From contig NZ_CP109811.1 of the NCBI RefSeq assembly GCF_014856545.2, forward strand, positions 3,218,001 to 3,282,000: a stretch of DNA of 64,000 nucleotides. Direction: 5' to 3'. The position numbers and the translations under genes were made by a program. The notes beneath the pieces are model-generated. The model ran no database searches and was not told the origin of the DNA. It saw only the letters and a list, made by a program, of their open reading frames with translations. This DNA is from Mesobacillus jeotgali (GTDB taxonomy: Bacteria; Bacillota; Bacilli; Bacillales; Cytobacillaceae). Shown here in pieces: positions 36,650-46,215 of this stretch; the stretch's first letter is position 1, and every line of letters begins with the position of its first letter.

Positions 36650-37633
36650 TTAAAATTCAGCAAGCTCTCTCATTGCTTTTTCGACTTTATCAGGATTGAT
36701 CATAAAATATTTCTCCATTGTTGGAGCGTACGGCATAGCTGGTACATCCGGGCCAGCAAGTCTCTTGATTGGTGCATCCAATTCAAATAGACAGTGCTCA
36801 GCAATAATCGCAGAAACTTCACTCATGATGCTGCCTTCTTTATTGTCTTCTGTCACAAGAAGGACTTTACCAGTCTTCGAAGCAGCCTCGATGATTGCTT
36901 CTTTATCCAATGGATATACAGTTCGAAGGTCAAGAATATGGGCAGAAATCCCGTCTTTTGCAAGCCTTTCAGCTGCCTGCAATGCAAAGTGTACTGCCAG
37001 GCCGTAAGTAATGACAGTGATATCCTCGCCTTCACGCTTAACATCAGCTTTGCCTATTGGAAGAACATAATCGTCTTCAGGAACTTCGCCTTTGATCAAG
37101 CGGTAAGCACGCTTATGTTCGAAGAATAATACAGGATCTTCATCACGGATCGCAGCTTTCAACAATCCTTTTACATCATAAGGAGTCGAAGGCATTACAA
37201 TCTTCAAGCCAGGCTGGTTCGCAAAAACTGCCTCTACAGACTGTGAATGGTAAAGAGCTCCGTGGACACCACCGCCATATGGAGCACGGATAACCATCGG
37301 ACAGCTCCAGTCATTGTTTGAGCGGTAACGGATTCTTGCCGCTTCTGAAATGATCTGGTTTACAGCAGGCATGATGAAATCTGCGAATTGCATTTCAGCG
37401 ATTGGTCGCATACCGTACATCGCGGCACCGATTCCGACACCTGCAATAGCAGACTCTGCCAGAGGTGCATCGATTACCCGGTCTTCACCGAACTTTTCGT
37501 ATAGGCCCTGTGTAGCTTTGAACACCCCGCCTTTTTTACCAACGTCTTCACCGAGGACAAAAACTCTCGGGTCTCTTTCCATCTCTTCTTTGATTGCCAA
37601 TGTAACTGCATCTATATAAGAAATTACCGCCAT
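36650..37633 (-). CDS. bkdAB: Branched-chain alpha-keto acid dehydrogenase E1 beta subunit
   Basis: A 327-residue transketolase-like subunit that forms the thiamine diphosphate site with BkdAA. Typical stretches are GEDVGKKGGVFKATQGL, APLAESAIAGVGIGAA, RAPYGGGVHGALYHSQSVEA and LDLRTVYPLDKEAI. A good site (AAGGGGG) precedes the ATG. It follows bkdAA by 12 nt. The enzyme oxidatively decarboxylates the keto acids of Leu, Ile and Val, giving primers for branched fatty acids and fuel for energy. Confidence 0.96.
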   Translation of the reverse strand: MAVISYIDAVTLAIKEEMERDPRVFVLGEDVGKKGGVFKATQGLYEKFGEDRVIDAPLAESAIAGVGIGAAMYGMRPIAEMQFADFIMPAVNQIISEAARIRYRSNNDWSCPMVIRAPYGGGVHGALYHSQSVEAVFANQPGLKIVMPSTPYDVKGLLKAAIRDEDPVLFFEHKRAYRLIKGEVPEDDYVLPIGKADVKREGEDITVITYGLAVHFALQAAERLAKDGISAHILDLRTVYPLDKEAIIEAASKTGKVLLVTEDNKEGSIMSEVSAIIAEHCLFELDAPIKRLAGPDVPAMPYAPTMEKYFMINPDKVEKAMRELAEF

Positions 37634-37645
37634 TTTCGTTCCCCC

Positions 37646-38641
37646 TTACTCTTCAGCATATACGTATTTCAAAGCATGTTCTGGCTCTGCATACGGTGCA
37701 TTTTCAGCATAATCAGTTGCTTCATTGACTAGCTTCATGATTCGATCGTTGATTTCCTTTTCACTTTCATCATTCATGATGCCATTTTCTTTTAAATATG
37801 CGCCGAAGGTAATGATCGGGTCCTTCGTCTTAGCCTGTGCAACCTCATCTGGCGCGCGGTAGCTTCTGTCGTCATCATCTGATGAGTGCGGAGTCAGGCG
37901 GTAGGATACAGCCTCGACAAGAGTCGGCCCTTCACCACGGCGTCCGCGGTCAGCAGCTTCCTTGACCACTTTATAGACCTCTAAAGGATCGTTTCCATCG
38001 ACAGTAACGCCTGGCATACCATAACCAATTGCACGGTCTGAAACCTTTTCAGCTGCGACCTGTCTCTCATAAGGGATCGAAATTGCATATTTATTGTTTT
38101 CTACCATGAAAATGACCGGAAGCTTATGAACGCCGGCAAAGTTAGCTCCCTCGTGGAAGTCCCCCTGGTTTGATGAACCTTCTCCAAACGTAACGAATGT
38201 TACCAGGTCCTTCTTCTCCATTTTGCCTGCAAGAGCGATACCGACTGCGTGAGGAACTTGAGTCGTAACAGGTGAAGATCCTGTCACGATCCGGTTCTTC
38301 TTTTGACCGAAGTGACCAGGCATCTGGCGTCCCCCGGAGTTCGGGTCTTCCGCTTTGGCAAAACCGGAAAGCATGAGGTCTTTTGCAGTCATGCCAAAAG
38401 TTAAGACCACTCCCATATCACGGTAGTACGGAAGCACATAATCCTTTTCGCGATCCAGGGCAAAAGCAGCCCCTACCTGTGCCGCTTCCTGTCCCTGACA
38501 GGAAATAACAAACGGAATTTTCCCGGCACGGTTCAACAGCCACATCCGCTCATCCAGCCGGCGGGCCAACAGCATTGTTTCATACATTTCCAAAACTTTT
38601 TCATCACTTAAGCCAAGTGCAGCGTGACGATTTTCTGCCAT
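37646..38641 (-). CDS. bkdAA: Branched-chain alpha-keto acid dehydrogenase E1 alpha subunit
   Basis: A 331-residue subunit holding the thiamine diphosphate motif: GEGSSNQGDFHEGANFA then VENNKYAIS. The phosphorylation-loop region SYRLTPHSSDDDDRSYR is also conserved. GGGAGG precedes ATG 38641. A longer in-frame reading from 38704 runs through an intercistronic hairpin and is not used. The cofactor-binding Gly-rich loop starts with Gly-Glu-Gly rather than Gly-Asp-Gly, as in other BCKDH alpha subunits. Confidence 0.96.
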   Translation of the reverse strand: MAENRHAALGLSDEKVLEMYETMLLARRLDERMWLLNRAGKIPFVISCQGQEAAQVGAAFALDREKDYVLPYYRDMGVVLTFGMTAKDLMLSGFAKAEDPNSGGRQMPGHFGQKKNRIVTGSSPVTTQVPHAVGIALAGKMEKKDLVTFVTFGEGSSNQGDFHEGANFAGVHKLPVIFMVENNKYAISIPYERQVAAEKVSDRAIGYGMPGVTVDGNDPLEVYKVVKEAADRGRRGEGPTLVEAVSYRLTPHSSDDDDRSYRAPDEVAQAKTKDPIITFGAYLKENGIMNDESEKEINDRIMKLVNEATDYAENAPYAEPEHALKYVYAEE

Positions 38642-38669
38642 CTTTATACCTCCCAAATGTTCGTACAAG

Positions 38670-38694
38670 GCTCTTTTACCTGAGGTAAAAGAGC
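38670..38694 (-). other. Intercistronic hairpin between lpdV and bkdAA
   Basis: GCTCTTTTACC (38670-38680) and GGTAAAAGAGC (38684-38694) form a perfect 11-bp stem with a 3-nt loop and no T tail on the minus strand. It may act in mRNA stability or set subunit ratios. Confidence 0.5.
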
Positions 38695-38712
38695 TCTTGT
38701 TCAAAATATATA

Positions 38713-40134
38713 TTAAGAATGGATTGCTTTGCCATCCACAGCCAGGGCTGCTTCACCGATGGCCTCTGACAATGTCGGATGCGGATGGATGGTATGGGCA
38801 ACTTCCCATGGTGTAGCGTCTAAAACTTTTGCAAGTCCAGCTTCTGAAATCATATCTGTTACATGCGGGCCGATCATATGGACACCCAGAATATCATTGG
38901 TTTCCTTGTCAGCTACGATTTTCACAAAACCATCGGATTCACCATATACAAGCGCTTTTCCAATTGCCTTGAAAGAGAATTTGCCTATCTTCACATCGTG
39001 ACCTTTTTCTTTTGCTTCGTCTTCAGTCAGTCCTACGCTGGCGGCCTCTGGAGAGCTGTAAATACATTTTGAGACGAGCGAATAATCGATTGGGTGTGGA
39101 TTTTGATTGGCAATGTGCTCAACAGCCACTATACCCTCATGTGAAGCCACGTGCGCTAGCTGCAACCCGCCAATTACATCGCCAATTCCATAGATGTGGG
39201 ATTCCTTTGTCTGGAAATATTCGTTCGTCTGGATGAAACCTCTTTCCAGCTGAATATCTGTATTCTCAAGGCCAATTCCTTCAACATTCGCCTGGCGCCC
39301 AACAGAAACAAGCAATTTTTCAGCAGTGAATTCTTTCGTTTCACCTTTAACCTCAGCGCTGATCGTGACACCATCGCCTTTTTGCAGGGTCTCTGATATG
39401 ACCTTGGCGTTCGTTATGATTTTTACGCCTTTTTTCTTCATTGCGCGCTGCATTTCTCTTGAAACATCCTTGTCCTCAGTTGGAACGATACGGTCCGCGT
39501 ATTCAATGACTGTAACCTGTGACCCAAAATCTGCAAGCATGGATGCCCATTCAATTCCTATTACGCCTCCGCCGACGATGATGATCGACTTAGGCAGATC
39601 CTCCATAACAAGCGCTTCATCAGAAGTCATCACGTATTGGCCATCTGCTTCAAGCCCTGGCAGAGTTCTTGGTCTTGAACCTGTCGCAACGATGACATTC
39701 TTTGGGATCAACATCTCGTTTTCCTCGCCATTGTTCATCTCAACAGAAATGGTTCCTGGCATCGGTGAAAATATGGATGGACCTAAAATCCTTCCCAAAC
39801 CTTCATAGACATCGATCTTGCCTTGTTTCATCAGGTGTTGTACACCACGGTGCAGCTGCTCGACGATTTTTTCTTTTCTTTCCTGTACCTTTGTAAAATT
39901 GACGCCAACTTCACCTGTCGTCACGCCAAAGTCTTCACTTTTCTTTGCTGTCGCATATACTTCCGCACTGCGGAGCAATGCCTTACTGGGGATACAGCCC
40001 TTATGCAGGCATGTTCCGCCAAGCTTTCCTTTTTCAACGATGGCAGTTTTCAAGCCAAGCTGAGAAGCTCTGATTGCTGCAACGTATCCGCCTGTACCGC
40101 CCCCGAGAATGACCAAATCATATTCTTGAGCCAT
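38713..40134 (-). CDS. lpdV: Dihydrolipoamide dehydrogenase (E3) of the BCKDH complex
   Basis: A 473-residue flavoprotein that reoxidises lipoamide with NAD. The FAD site is ILGGGTGGYVAAIRA, the redox disulfide is GGTCLHKGCIPSKALL, the NAD site is IIVGGGVIGIEWASML, and the catalytic His-Glu pair is in HTIHPHPTLSE. GAGGAGGG precedes the ATG. It is encoded with the E1 and E2 genes and so is the dedicated E3, separate from the pyruvate dehydrogenase E3 that should lie elsewhere. Confidence 0.96.
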   Translation of the reverse strand: MAQEYDLVILGGGTGGYVAAIRASQLGLKTAIVEKGKLGGTCLHKGCIPSKALLRSAEVYATAKKSEDFGVTTGEVGVNFTKVQERKEKIVEQLHRGVQHLMKQGKIDVYEGLGRILGPSIFSPMPGTISVEMNNGEENEMLIPKNVIVATGSRPRTLPGLEADGQYVMTSDEALVMEDLPKSIIIVGGGVIGIEWASMLADFGSQVTVIEYADRIVPTEDKDVSREMQRAMKKKGVKIITNAKVISETLQKGDGVTISAEVKGETKEFTAEKLLVSVGRQANVEGIGLENTDIQLERGFIQTNEYFQTKESHIYGIGDVIGGLQLAHVASHEGIVAVEHIANQNPHPIDYSLVSKCIYSSPEAASVGLTEDEAKEKGHDVKIGKFSFKAIGKALVYGESDGFVKIVADKETNDILGVHMIGPHVTDMISEAGLAKVLDATPWEVAHTIHPHPTLSEAIGEAALAVDGKAIHS

Positions 40135-40211
40135 CTAAATCCCTCCTCTATATATAGTTTATATCGTTTATTTGTTTACTAAGTTCTGACTGGTACTTAA
40201 AGCCAGCCATT

Positions 40212-41297
40212 CTACCTGCCCGGATATTCTTTTACTTTTTCTTCACCGCGCAAAATACGAAGAGCTCCTTCAGCAAGGGCTTGCAATTCATTTTCTCCAG
40301 GGTGGACAATGACGTCCGCAATCCAGTTGATCCGTTCTGAGATTTCCTGGACGAACTCTTTGCCATATGCAAGACCTCCTGTCAGGACAATCGCATCTAC
40401 TTTCCCGGCAAGGACAGCACTGGCAGAACCGATTTCCTTTGCTACCTGGTAAGCCATCGCTTCGTATACCAGCTTTGCCCTAGAGTTTCCTTGCTTGATC
40501 ATCTTTTCAACCTTAATCGCATCATTTGTTCCAAGGTATCCTACTAGACCACCCTGGCCGACAAGTTTCTTCATGATTTCTTCTCTGAAGTAATCTCCAG
40601 AAAAACATAACTCCACAAGGTCGCCTGCCGGTACTGTACCTGCACGCTCGGGACTGAAAGGACCATCGCCATGCAAACCGTTATTCACATCGACAACCCT
40701 TCCCATTTTATGGGCGCCTACGGTGATCCCCCCGCCAAGGTGAGTAATAATCAAGTTTAAATCTTCGTACTTTTTCCCTAGCTCTTTCGAGACCCTGCGT
40801 GCGACTGCCTTTTGATTCAAGGCATGGAAGATGCTTTTTCGTTCAATAAGGGAGAATCCTGACACTCGAGCTACCGGGTCAAGTTCATCGACCACGACCG
40901 GATCGACGATAAAGGAAGGGATATTCAAACCAGATGCGATTTCATAGGCAAGAATACCTCCAAGATTTGAAGCATGCTGGCCAGAATAGCCGGCTCGCAG
41001 GTCTTCGAGCATCTTATTATTCACTGCATATGTTCCGCCTTCGATTGGCCGTAAAAGCCCGCCGCGCCCACAAACAGCACTTAATTTTGAAATGTTGATT
41101 CCTTCCGTATCAAGCGTTTCAAGTATCGTATTCTTCCTGAATTCGTATTGGTCGATGATGGTTTCATAGGAGTTGATGACAGTTGAGTCATGCCGGATTG
41201 TTTTTTCAAATACGGATACCTCATTATCATATACTCCAATTTTCGTTGATGTAGATCCTGGATTGATGACTAGAATCCGATGTTCTGTTTGTTGCAC
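40212..41297 (-). CDS. buk: Branched-chain fatty acid / butyrate kinase
   Basis: A 361-residue acetokinase-family enzyme that moves phosphate between acyl-phosphate and ADP. The adenine/phosphate motifs are [14 protein letters not shown] at the start, [12 protein letters not shown] in the middle and [13 protein letters not shown] near the end. The start is GTG 41297 after GGAGG. With Ptb it turns branched acyl-CoA into branched acid plus ATP. B. subtilis has the same gene at this place. Confidence 0.95.
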   Translation of the reverse strand: MQQTEHRILVINPGSTSTKIGVYDNEVSVFEKTIRHDSTVINSYETIIDQYEFRKNTILETLDTEGINISKLSAVCGRGGLLRPIEGGTYAVNNKMLEDLRAGYSGQHASNLGGILAYEIASGLNIPSFIVDPVVVDELDPVARVSGFSLIERKSIFHALNQKAVARRVSKELGKKYEDLNLIITHLGGGITVGAHKMGRVVDVNNGLHGDGPFSPERAGTVPAGDLVELCFSGDYFREEIMKKLVGQGGLVGYLGTNDAIKVEKMIKQGNSRAKLVYEAMAYQVAKEIGSASAVLAGKVDAIVLTGGLAYGKEFVQEISERINWIADVIVHPGENELQALAEGALRILRGEEKVKEYPGR

Positions 41298-41316
41298 AGT
41301 TAAACCTCCAATTAGC

Positions 41317-41400
41317 TTGCGGATACCCTAAAATCCGCAATACGTCAGTAGCATTTAGGAAACAGCAGAGGCGCCGAAAAGAATATTCAGCGCTCTCTGC
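41317..41400 (-). other. Two intercistronic hairpins between bcd and buk
   Basis: TTGCGGAT (41317-41324) pairs with ATCCGCAA (41333-41340). A second stem, GCAGAG with CTCTGC, spans about 41365-41400. Neither has a T tail on the minus strand. The gap is 196 nt, long for this operon, and holds no gene I can support. Confidence 0.45.
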
Positions 41401-41493
41401 GGAACCTTTCATTAAGGCTGTTTTCGAATGTTGCTTATTGCATAAATTCCTCTTCACACAAGACAGCAACAAAGGTGACGAAAAAAGTCTTAA

Positions 41494-42587
41494 TTAACGG
41501 CGGCTTAGGATATGATGGCCGTTTTGCAGGAATTGGCTGCGGGAGTTGCGCATTCTCTCAATACGCTCTTCTGCCATACGGTCAGCCGCTTTATAAGTAG
41601 GAAGTCCATCCCTCTTAGCAATTTCGATTACTTTTTCGATGTTGTTGTAAATCGTTTCAACCTTTTTCATTGCTCTCTCAGCGTTATAGCCGTAAAGCTC
41701 ATCTGCAACGTTGATTACACCGCCAGCATTGATAACATAATCCGGAGCATAAACAATTCCCATTTCATGGATGATATCTCCGTGCTTTGTATCCTTGAGC
41801 TGGTTGTTGGCAGCGCCAGCAATAACCTTTGCCTTTAACTGAGGAATTGTTTCGTCATTGATAACCGCGCCTAATGCACATGGTGCGTAAATGTCACAGT
41901 CGACACTGTAGATTTCATCCGGTTCTACTGCTTTTGCACCGAATTCTTCAACAGCTCTTTGTACAGCTTCCTTGTTAATATCCGTAACAATCAGCTGGGC
42001 ACCTTCCTCATGCAGGTGGCGGCAAAGATTAAATGCCACGTTGCCTACACCCTGAACAGCGATTGTTTTTCCTTCAAGCGAATCCGTTCCGAACGCTTCT
42101 TTAGCAGCTGCCTTCATCCCTCTGTACACGCCGTATGCTGTTACCGGGGAAGGATTTCCTGATGAACCGAATGCTGGTGAAATACCAGTGACATAGTCCG
42201 TTTCCTCATGGATTAAGTCCATATCTGCAACAGTTGTACCTACATCTTCAGCAGTAATATATCTTCCGTTCAAGCCCTGGATATAACGGCCGAACGCACG
42301 GAACATTTCTTCGTTCTTATCCTTGCGTGGATCTCCGATAATAACCGTCTTTCCGCCGCCAAGGTTCAGGCCAGCAGCAGCATTCTTGTATGTCATGCCT
42401 TTAGCAAGGCGAAGTGCATCCTCGATTGCCGCTTCTTCTGATGCATAAGTCCACATACGAGTTCCGCCCAATGCTGGGCCAAGAGTCGTATCATGAATCG
42501 CGATGATAGCTTTCAATCCTGATTGTTTATCCTGGCAAATACAACCTGCTCATAATCGTACTGTTCTAGATACTTGAAAATTTCCAT
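41494..42587 (-). pseudogene. bcd: Leucine/branched-chain amino acid dehydrogenase, frameshifted near the N-terminus
   Basis: An NAD-dependent enzyme that deaminates Leu, Ile and Val to their keto acids. The proper start is ATG 42587, 8 nt after GGAGG, giving [17 protein letters not shown]. Then one T of a run seems to be missing (plus-strand AAA at 42537-42539). The rest continues in another frame as [25 protein letters not shown], down to 41494. The catalytic Lys region [11 protein letters not shown] and the NAD motif GVGNVAFN are intact. With the base restored it has 364 residues, the normal length. In the middle of a conserved operon, a sequencing error is the simplest explanation. Confidence 0.88.
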
Positions 42588-42615
42588 ACCTAATTCCTCC
42601 CCTGGTTTATGTAAA

Positions 42616-43521
42616 TTATTTAGTAGCAGAGCATAACGCTAATGCAAGTGAGTATAATTTGCTTTCAGCTGTGTCCGCCCTGGATGTTAACACTATTGGA
42701 GCTTTAGCTCCGGCAATGACAGCGCCAACCTTTGCGTTGGCAAAGTACATTAATGATTTATATAGAACATTTCCTACCTCGATTGCAGGGACTAAGAGTA
42801 TATCCGCCTGGCCCGCAACCTCACTTTTGATTCCCTTATGCTCTGCAGCGAGCTGTGACACCGCATTATCAAGGGCAAGCGGACCATCCACAATGCAACC
42901 GGGGATTTGTCCTCTTTTGTTCATCATCGTTAATGATGCAGCATCTATTGTCGCCTGCATCGCGGGATTCACCACTTCCACAGCTGCCAACGGTGCTACT
43001 TTCGGCATATCAATACCGATAGAATGTGCTACCTTCACTGCATTCTTGATGATTTGTGCTTTTTGCTCAACGTCCGGTGAAATATTCATCGCTGCATCGG
43101 TTACGATTGTGAATCGATCGTAGCCTGGCACTTCGAACACCGCCACATGTGAAAGTACCGTCCCGCTCCTCAGACCATATTCTTTATTCAGGACAGCTTT
43201 TAAAATCACAGCAGTAGGTATATTGCCTTTCATTAAGACATTGGCTTCTTTGTTTTTGACTGCTTTCACAGCCATTTCTCCAGCAGTATTATTATTTGGC
43301 GCGGCAATGATTTCAATCCCCTTGCTGCCTGCAAGGTCTGGATGCTTCGCTGCGATTATCTGCTCTATTTCTTCCTTGTTTCCGAAAAGAAGAAAATGGG
43401 CAAGCTCCAGTTCGACAGCTTTGGCAACCGCTTCTAAAACCTCAGAGTCCTCTGCGGCTGCAACAGCCACTGTTTTCCTGCCACCCTGGGATGCCATGCT
43501 GATAAGTGAGTCTAGTTTCAT
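42616..43521 (-). CDS. ptb: Phosphate butyryltransferase
   Basis: A 301-residue enzyme that exchanges CoA for phosphate on butyryl-, isobutyryl- and isovaleryl-CoA. It has the phosphotransacetylase fold, with GNKEEIEQII early, VLMKGNIPTAVILKAVL, VTDAAMNISPDVEQKAQII and ANAKVGAVIAGAKAPIVLTSRAD late. It is the first gene of the bkd operon, behind a sigma-54 promoter. AAAGGG lies upstream of the ATG. Confidence 0.94.
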   Translation of the reverse strand: MKLDSLISMASQGGRKTVAVAAAEDSEVLEAVAKAVELELAHFLLFGNKEEIEQIIAAKHPDLAGSKGIEIIAAPNNNTAGEMAVKAVKNKEANVLMKGNIPTAVILKAVLNKEYGLRSGTVLSHVAVFEVPGYDRFTIVTDAAMNISPDVEQKAQIIKNAVKVAHSIGIDMPKVAPLAAVEVVNPAMQATIDAASLTMMNKRGQIPGCIVDGPLALDNAVSQLAAEHKGIKSEVAGQADILLVPAIEVGNVLYKSLMYFANAKVGAVIAGAKAPIVLTSRADTAESKLYSLALALCSATK

Positions 43522-43570
43522 GACTGTTTCAACCCTTTCTGTTCTTCTCGCATCACCACTAATTTATATA

Positions 43571-43586
43571 TGCAAGAACTGTGCCA
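43571..43586 (-). promoter_or_regulatory. Sigma-54 (SigL) promoter of the bkd operon
   Basis: On the minus strand TGGCACAGTTCTTGCA has the -24 GG and -12 GC elements of the consensus TGGCAC-N5-TTGC with no mismatch. It lies about 50 bp before ptb and just after the gene of its activator, BkdR. Confidence 0.92.
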
Positions 43587-43597
43587 ACTTAAAATGT

Positions 43598-43611
43598 TGA
43601 AAACGCTTTAC
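43598..43611. promoter_or_regulatory. Possible CcpA cre site
   Basis: TGAAAACGCTTTAC differs from the cre consensus TGAAAACGCTTTCA only in its last two bases. It stands between the BkdR site and the sigma-54 promoter, where carbon catabolite repression of the operon would be sensible. The 3' mismatch makes it uncertain. Confidence 0.35.
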
Positions 43612-43628
43612 TTTTGAAGAAAAACATT

Positions 43629-43662
43629 ATGCAATAAATTGCATGGTATGAAAATTATTGCA
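43629..43662. promoter_or_regulatory. Putative BkdR upstream activating sequence
   Basis: ATGCAAT-AA-ATTGCAT (43629-43644) is a 7-bp-arm palindrome, and a further TATTGCAT (43655-43662) overlaps the bkdR stop codon. They lie 45-90 bp upstream of the sigma-54 promoter, the usual distance for an enhancer-binding activator. Confidence 0.55.
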
Positions 43663-45714
43663 TGCCATTTGCTTCAATGTTATATTTTTCGAGCTTATAA
43701 TATAAATTTCTGACCGATACCCCTAAAGCTCTTGCCGCAGCCGTCTTATTTCCATTCACAGCCTTGAGAGTTGACTTAATTACCTTAGCCTCATACTTTT
43801 CTAACTGGACTGCAAGAGTTTCAGCGGGAACAGTTTCGCCAGTGTGATCATCCTTTTCTTTCACCTGGCTGTTCTGCAAATCAGGTAAATGCTCCATTCG
43901 GATGATTGTTTCGCTGTAGCTCAAAAATATGATGGCACGCCCAAGGACATTTTCAAGTTCCCTGACATTCCCGGGCCAATCATACGCCATCAGCCTCTTA
44001 ATCGCTTCCTCAGAAACTCCTTCAACGTTACGCCCATAATCTTGATTGATTTTTTGAATCAATCTTTCGCAGAGAAGCGGTATATCTTCCTTCCTTCTTT
44101 TTAGAGGAGGTATATGAATCGGCATCCTGTTCAGGCGATAATATAAGTCTTCTCTAAAACTGCCATTCGCAATCGCCTTTTCGAGGTTCATATTCGTTGC
44201 AGCTATGACCCTGACATTGATTGGTACAGGCTTCGTTCCTCCAACCCGGACAATCTCTCTCTCCTGCAAAACCCTGAGAAGTTTAGCCTGGGTATTGGCA
44301 GGCAATTCACCTATTTCATCAAGGAAGATACTGCCGTTATTGGCTTCCTCGAAGAACCCTCGTTTCCCGCCCCGTTTGGCACCTGAAAATGCTCCTTCTT
44401 CATAGCCGAAGAGTTCGCTTTCGAGCAGCGATTCAGATATTGCTGCGCAGTTTACCCGTATGAACTTGTTGAACTTACGGTCGCTGGCATTGTGAATCGC
44501 ATGGGCAAATAATTCCTTGCCTGTTCCCGACTCTCCGCGAAGGAGGACAGTCGCAGGAGTTTTTGCACCTAGCTTTGCCTGCTCAATCGGAATCGTCATT
44601 TCCTCTGATTGGCCGATAATATCCTCGAATGAATATTTCGCTTCAAGCGTCCTAATAATCTGCCTTGCTCGTGTCAGCTCCCGGTTCAAGCTTTGGATCT
44701 CCGACATATCATGGATAACCCCGACGCTACCCTTTAGCTTCCCGTCTACTATGATGGGTGCAACATTGACAACAACCTCTTTTTTATTGGGCCAACCCGC
44801 ATCGCTGTACCCCGGACCGGTCTTCTCGTCTTAAGCACCTTCATATGCATGCTCTCGCCTTCAGATATATCAGCAGTGGCCGGCTGCCCGATTACTTCTT
44901 CTTCCTGAAGTCCGGTTATCCTGGTATAAGCAGGATTGATCATGATTCCCCGGCCATCCTCATCCACTACAGAAATGGCTTCATCGCTGGAGTTTATGAT
45001 GGCCTGAAGCATTGTTTGGATTTCTTTTAAGTTCGTTATCTCTTCCGCAAGGTTCACAACTTCAGTAATATCCTTAAAAACAGAGAATGCTCCAATCAGT
45101 TGGTCATTTTCATCAATAATCGGTATCCTTGTCGTGATGATTTTAGATCCATTCGGAAGCAATAATTCCTGATTCGCCTCTATCTTCCTTGTGTTCAGTA
45201 CTCTTGGAAGCTTGCTGGCTGGTATGATTTCGGAGACATGCTTGCCTTCTGCATGTTCACTTGTTGTTCCTGTTATTTTTTCTGCGCTTTTATTGAACAA
45301 GGTTACGATTCCTTCTGTATTGATGACAACCATGCCATCACCAGAAGAATTAAATATCAAATTATGTTCATATGTAATTTTCCTGAGAGTTTTTATCAGT
45401 TCTTCTTTTTCTTCTAAAAGGGTGGCCAGGAGGAATGCGACACTGCCTGGTATCAGCACAGTGTTTTTACCTCGAGCATCTCTTAATTCCTTAAAGACCT
45501 CATCCTCACCGGTCACTTCAATGATAATATCCAACTGGTCAGACATATACTCATGCCAGTCTGTACCAGTTTGAATGCCTTCATTTTGCGCTGTGATAAT
45601 TCCTGGAGCATTTGGATTGATATCTACCACTGCAACCACATCTGCAGTCTGCTTGAAAATGTCAAGAATGGCTGTGCCACCCTTACCTGCGCCTACAATC
45701 ATTACTCTTTGCAT
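43655..45714 (-). pseudogene. bkdR: Sigma-54-dependent activator BkdR, frameshifted in the middle
   Basis: It activates the bkd operon. The start is ATG 45714 (MQRVMIVGAGKGGTAIL, a Rossmann-like sensory part), followed by two PAS-like domains. The AAA+ domain has Walker A GESGTGKE, the sigma-54 contact [15 protein letters not shown] and Walker [11 protein letters not shown] Fis-type helix-turn-helix ([20 protein letters not shown]) ends the protein. Near 44786-44791 one base is missing (GGCCCAATAAA, where GGCCCNAATAAA would continue [15 protein letters not shown]), which splits the reading after the second PAS domain. With it the protein has about 687 residues, near the 692 of B. subtilis. 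Confidence 0.88.
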
Positions 45715-45927
45715 AATATCCACCACATATCTGGAAAAATATTTCATGGAACAAATCTTTAGTCTGCAAAATCTTTCACTATTATTGTAATTCTTTTTGT
45801 ATGCGCTGACAAATTTCTTTGTTTTCAAACTCTTCTGCAGATAATTCCTTATGAGCATCTTATATTGCGGAAAAACACGGGGTTGAGTATACTTTTTAGA
45901 TGAGGACACATTACGAGAGGAAACAAA

Positions 45928-46191
45928 ATGATCAGGATCATAGCATTAATCATTATGTTGATACCAGGCGCCATTGCTGCTTTAGGGGTAAAACTGATGC
46001 GCGACATGGTGTTTGGAATTTTGCATGCACCTATCCCATTCTTATGGCTCCAATTCCTGTTGGGACTTCTTTTTTTTCTGGCTGGACTGGGCTTCATCGC
46101 TGGTTTTATCCTGCATCGTGATCGAAAAAGAAATAAAGTCCAGGCATTTTTCCGAATTCCTGATAGCAATAAAAAGCAAAACAGGCCTTGA
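45928..46191 (+). CDS. yqzF: DUF2627 membrane protein (YqzF)
   Basis: An 87-residue protein with two membrane helices (about residues 3-22 and 38-62) and a basic tail (HRDRKRNKVQAFF). It fits the Bacillus YqzF/DUF2627 family, which lies next to yqiK or bkdR in relatives. GAGAGG precedes the ATG. Function is unknown. Confidence 0.8.
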   Translation: MIRIIALIIMLIPGAIAALGVKLMRDMVFGILHAPIPFLWLQFLLGLLFFLAGLGFIAGFILHRDRKRNKVQAFFRIPDSNKKQNRP

Positions 46192-46215
46192 GATTATCAG
46201 GCCTGTTTTATTTTC
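46178..46215. terminator. Bidirectional terminator between yqzF and yqiK
   Basis: AAAACAGGCCT (46178-46188) pairs perfectly with AGGCCTGTTTT (46199-46209), and T or A runs on both sides serve both strands. It overlaps both gene ends. Confidence 0.85.

Noticed and set aside
41494..42516. A naturally short Bcd starting at MKAIIAIHD
   Set aside because: No ribosome site precedes that Met, and the missing N-terminus is present upstream in another frame with a perfect start, so a frameshift explains it better.
43655..45714. Programmed frameshifting in bkdR
   Set aside because: No slippery heptamer with a downstream structure was evident, and five other genes nearby show similar single-base breaks.
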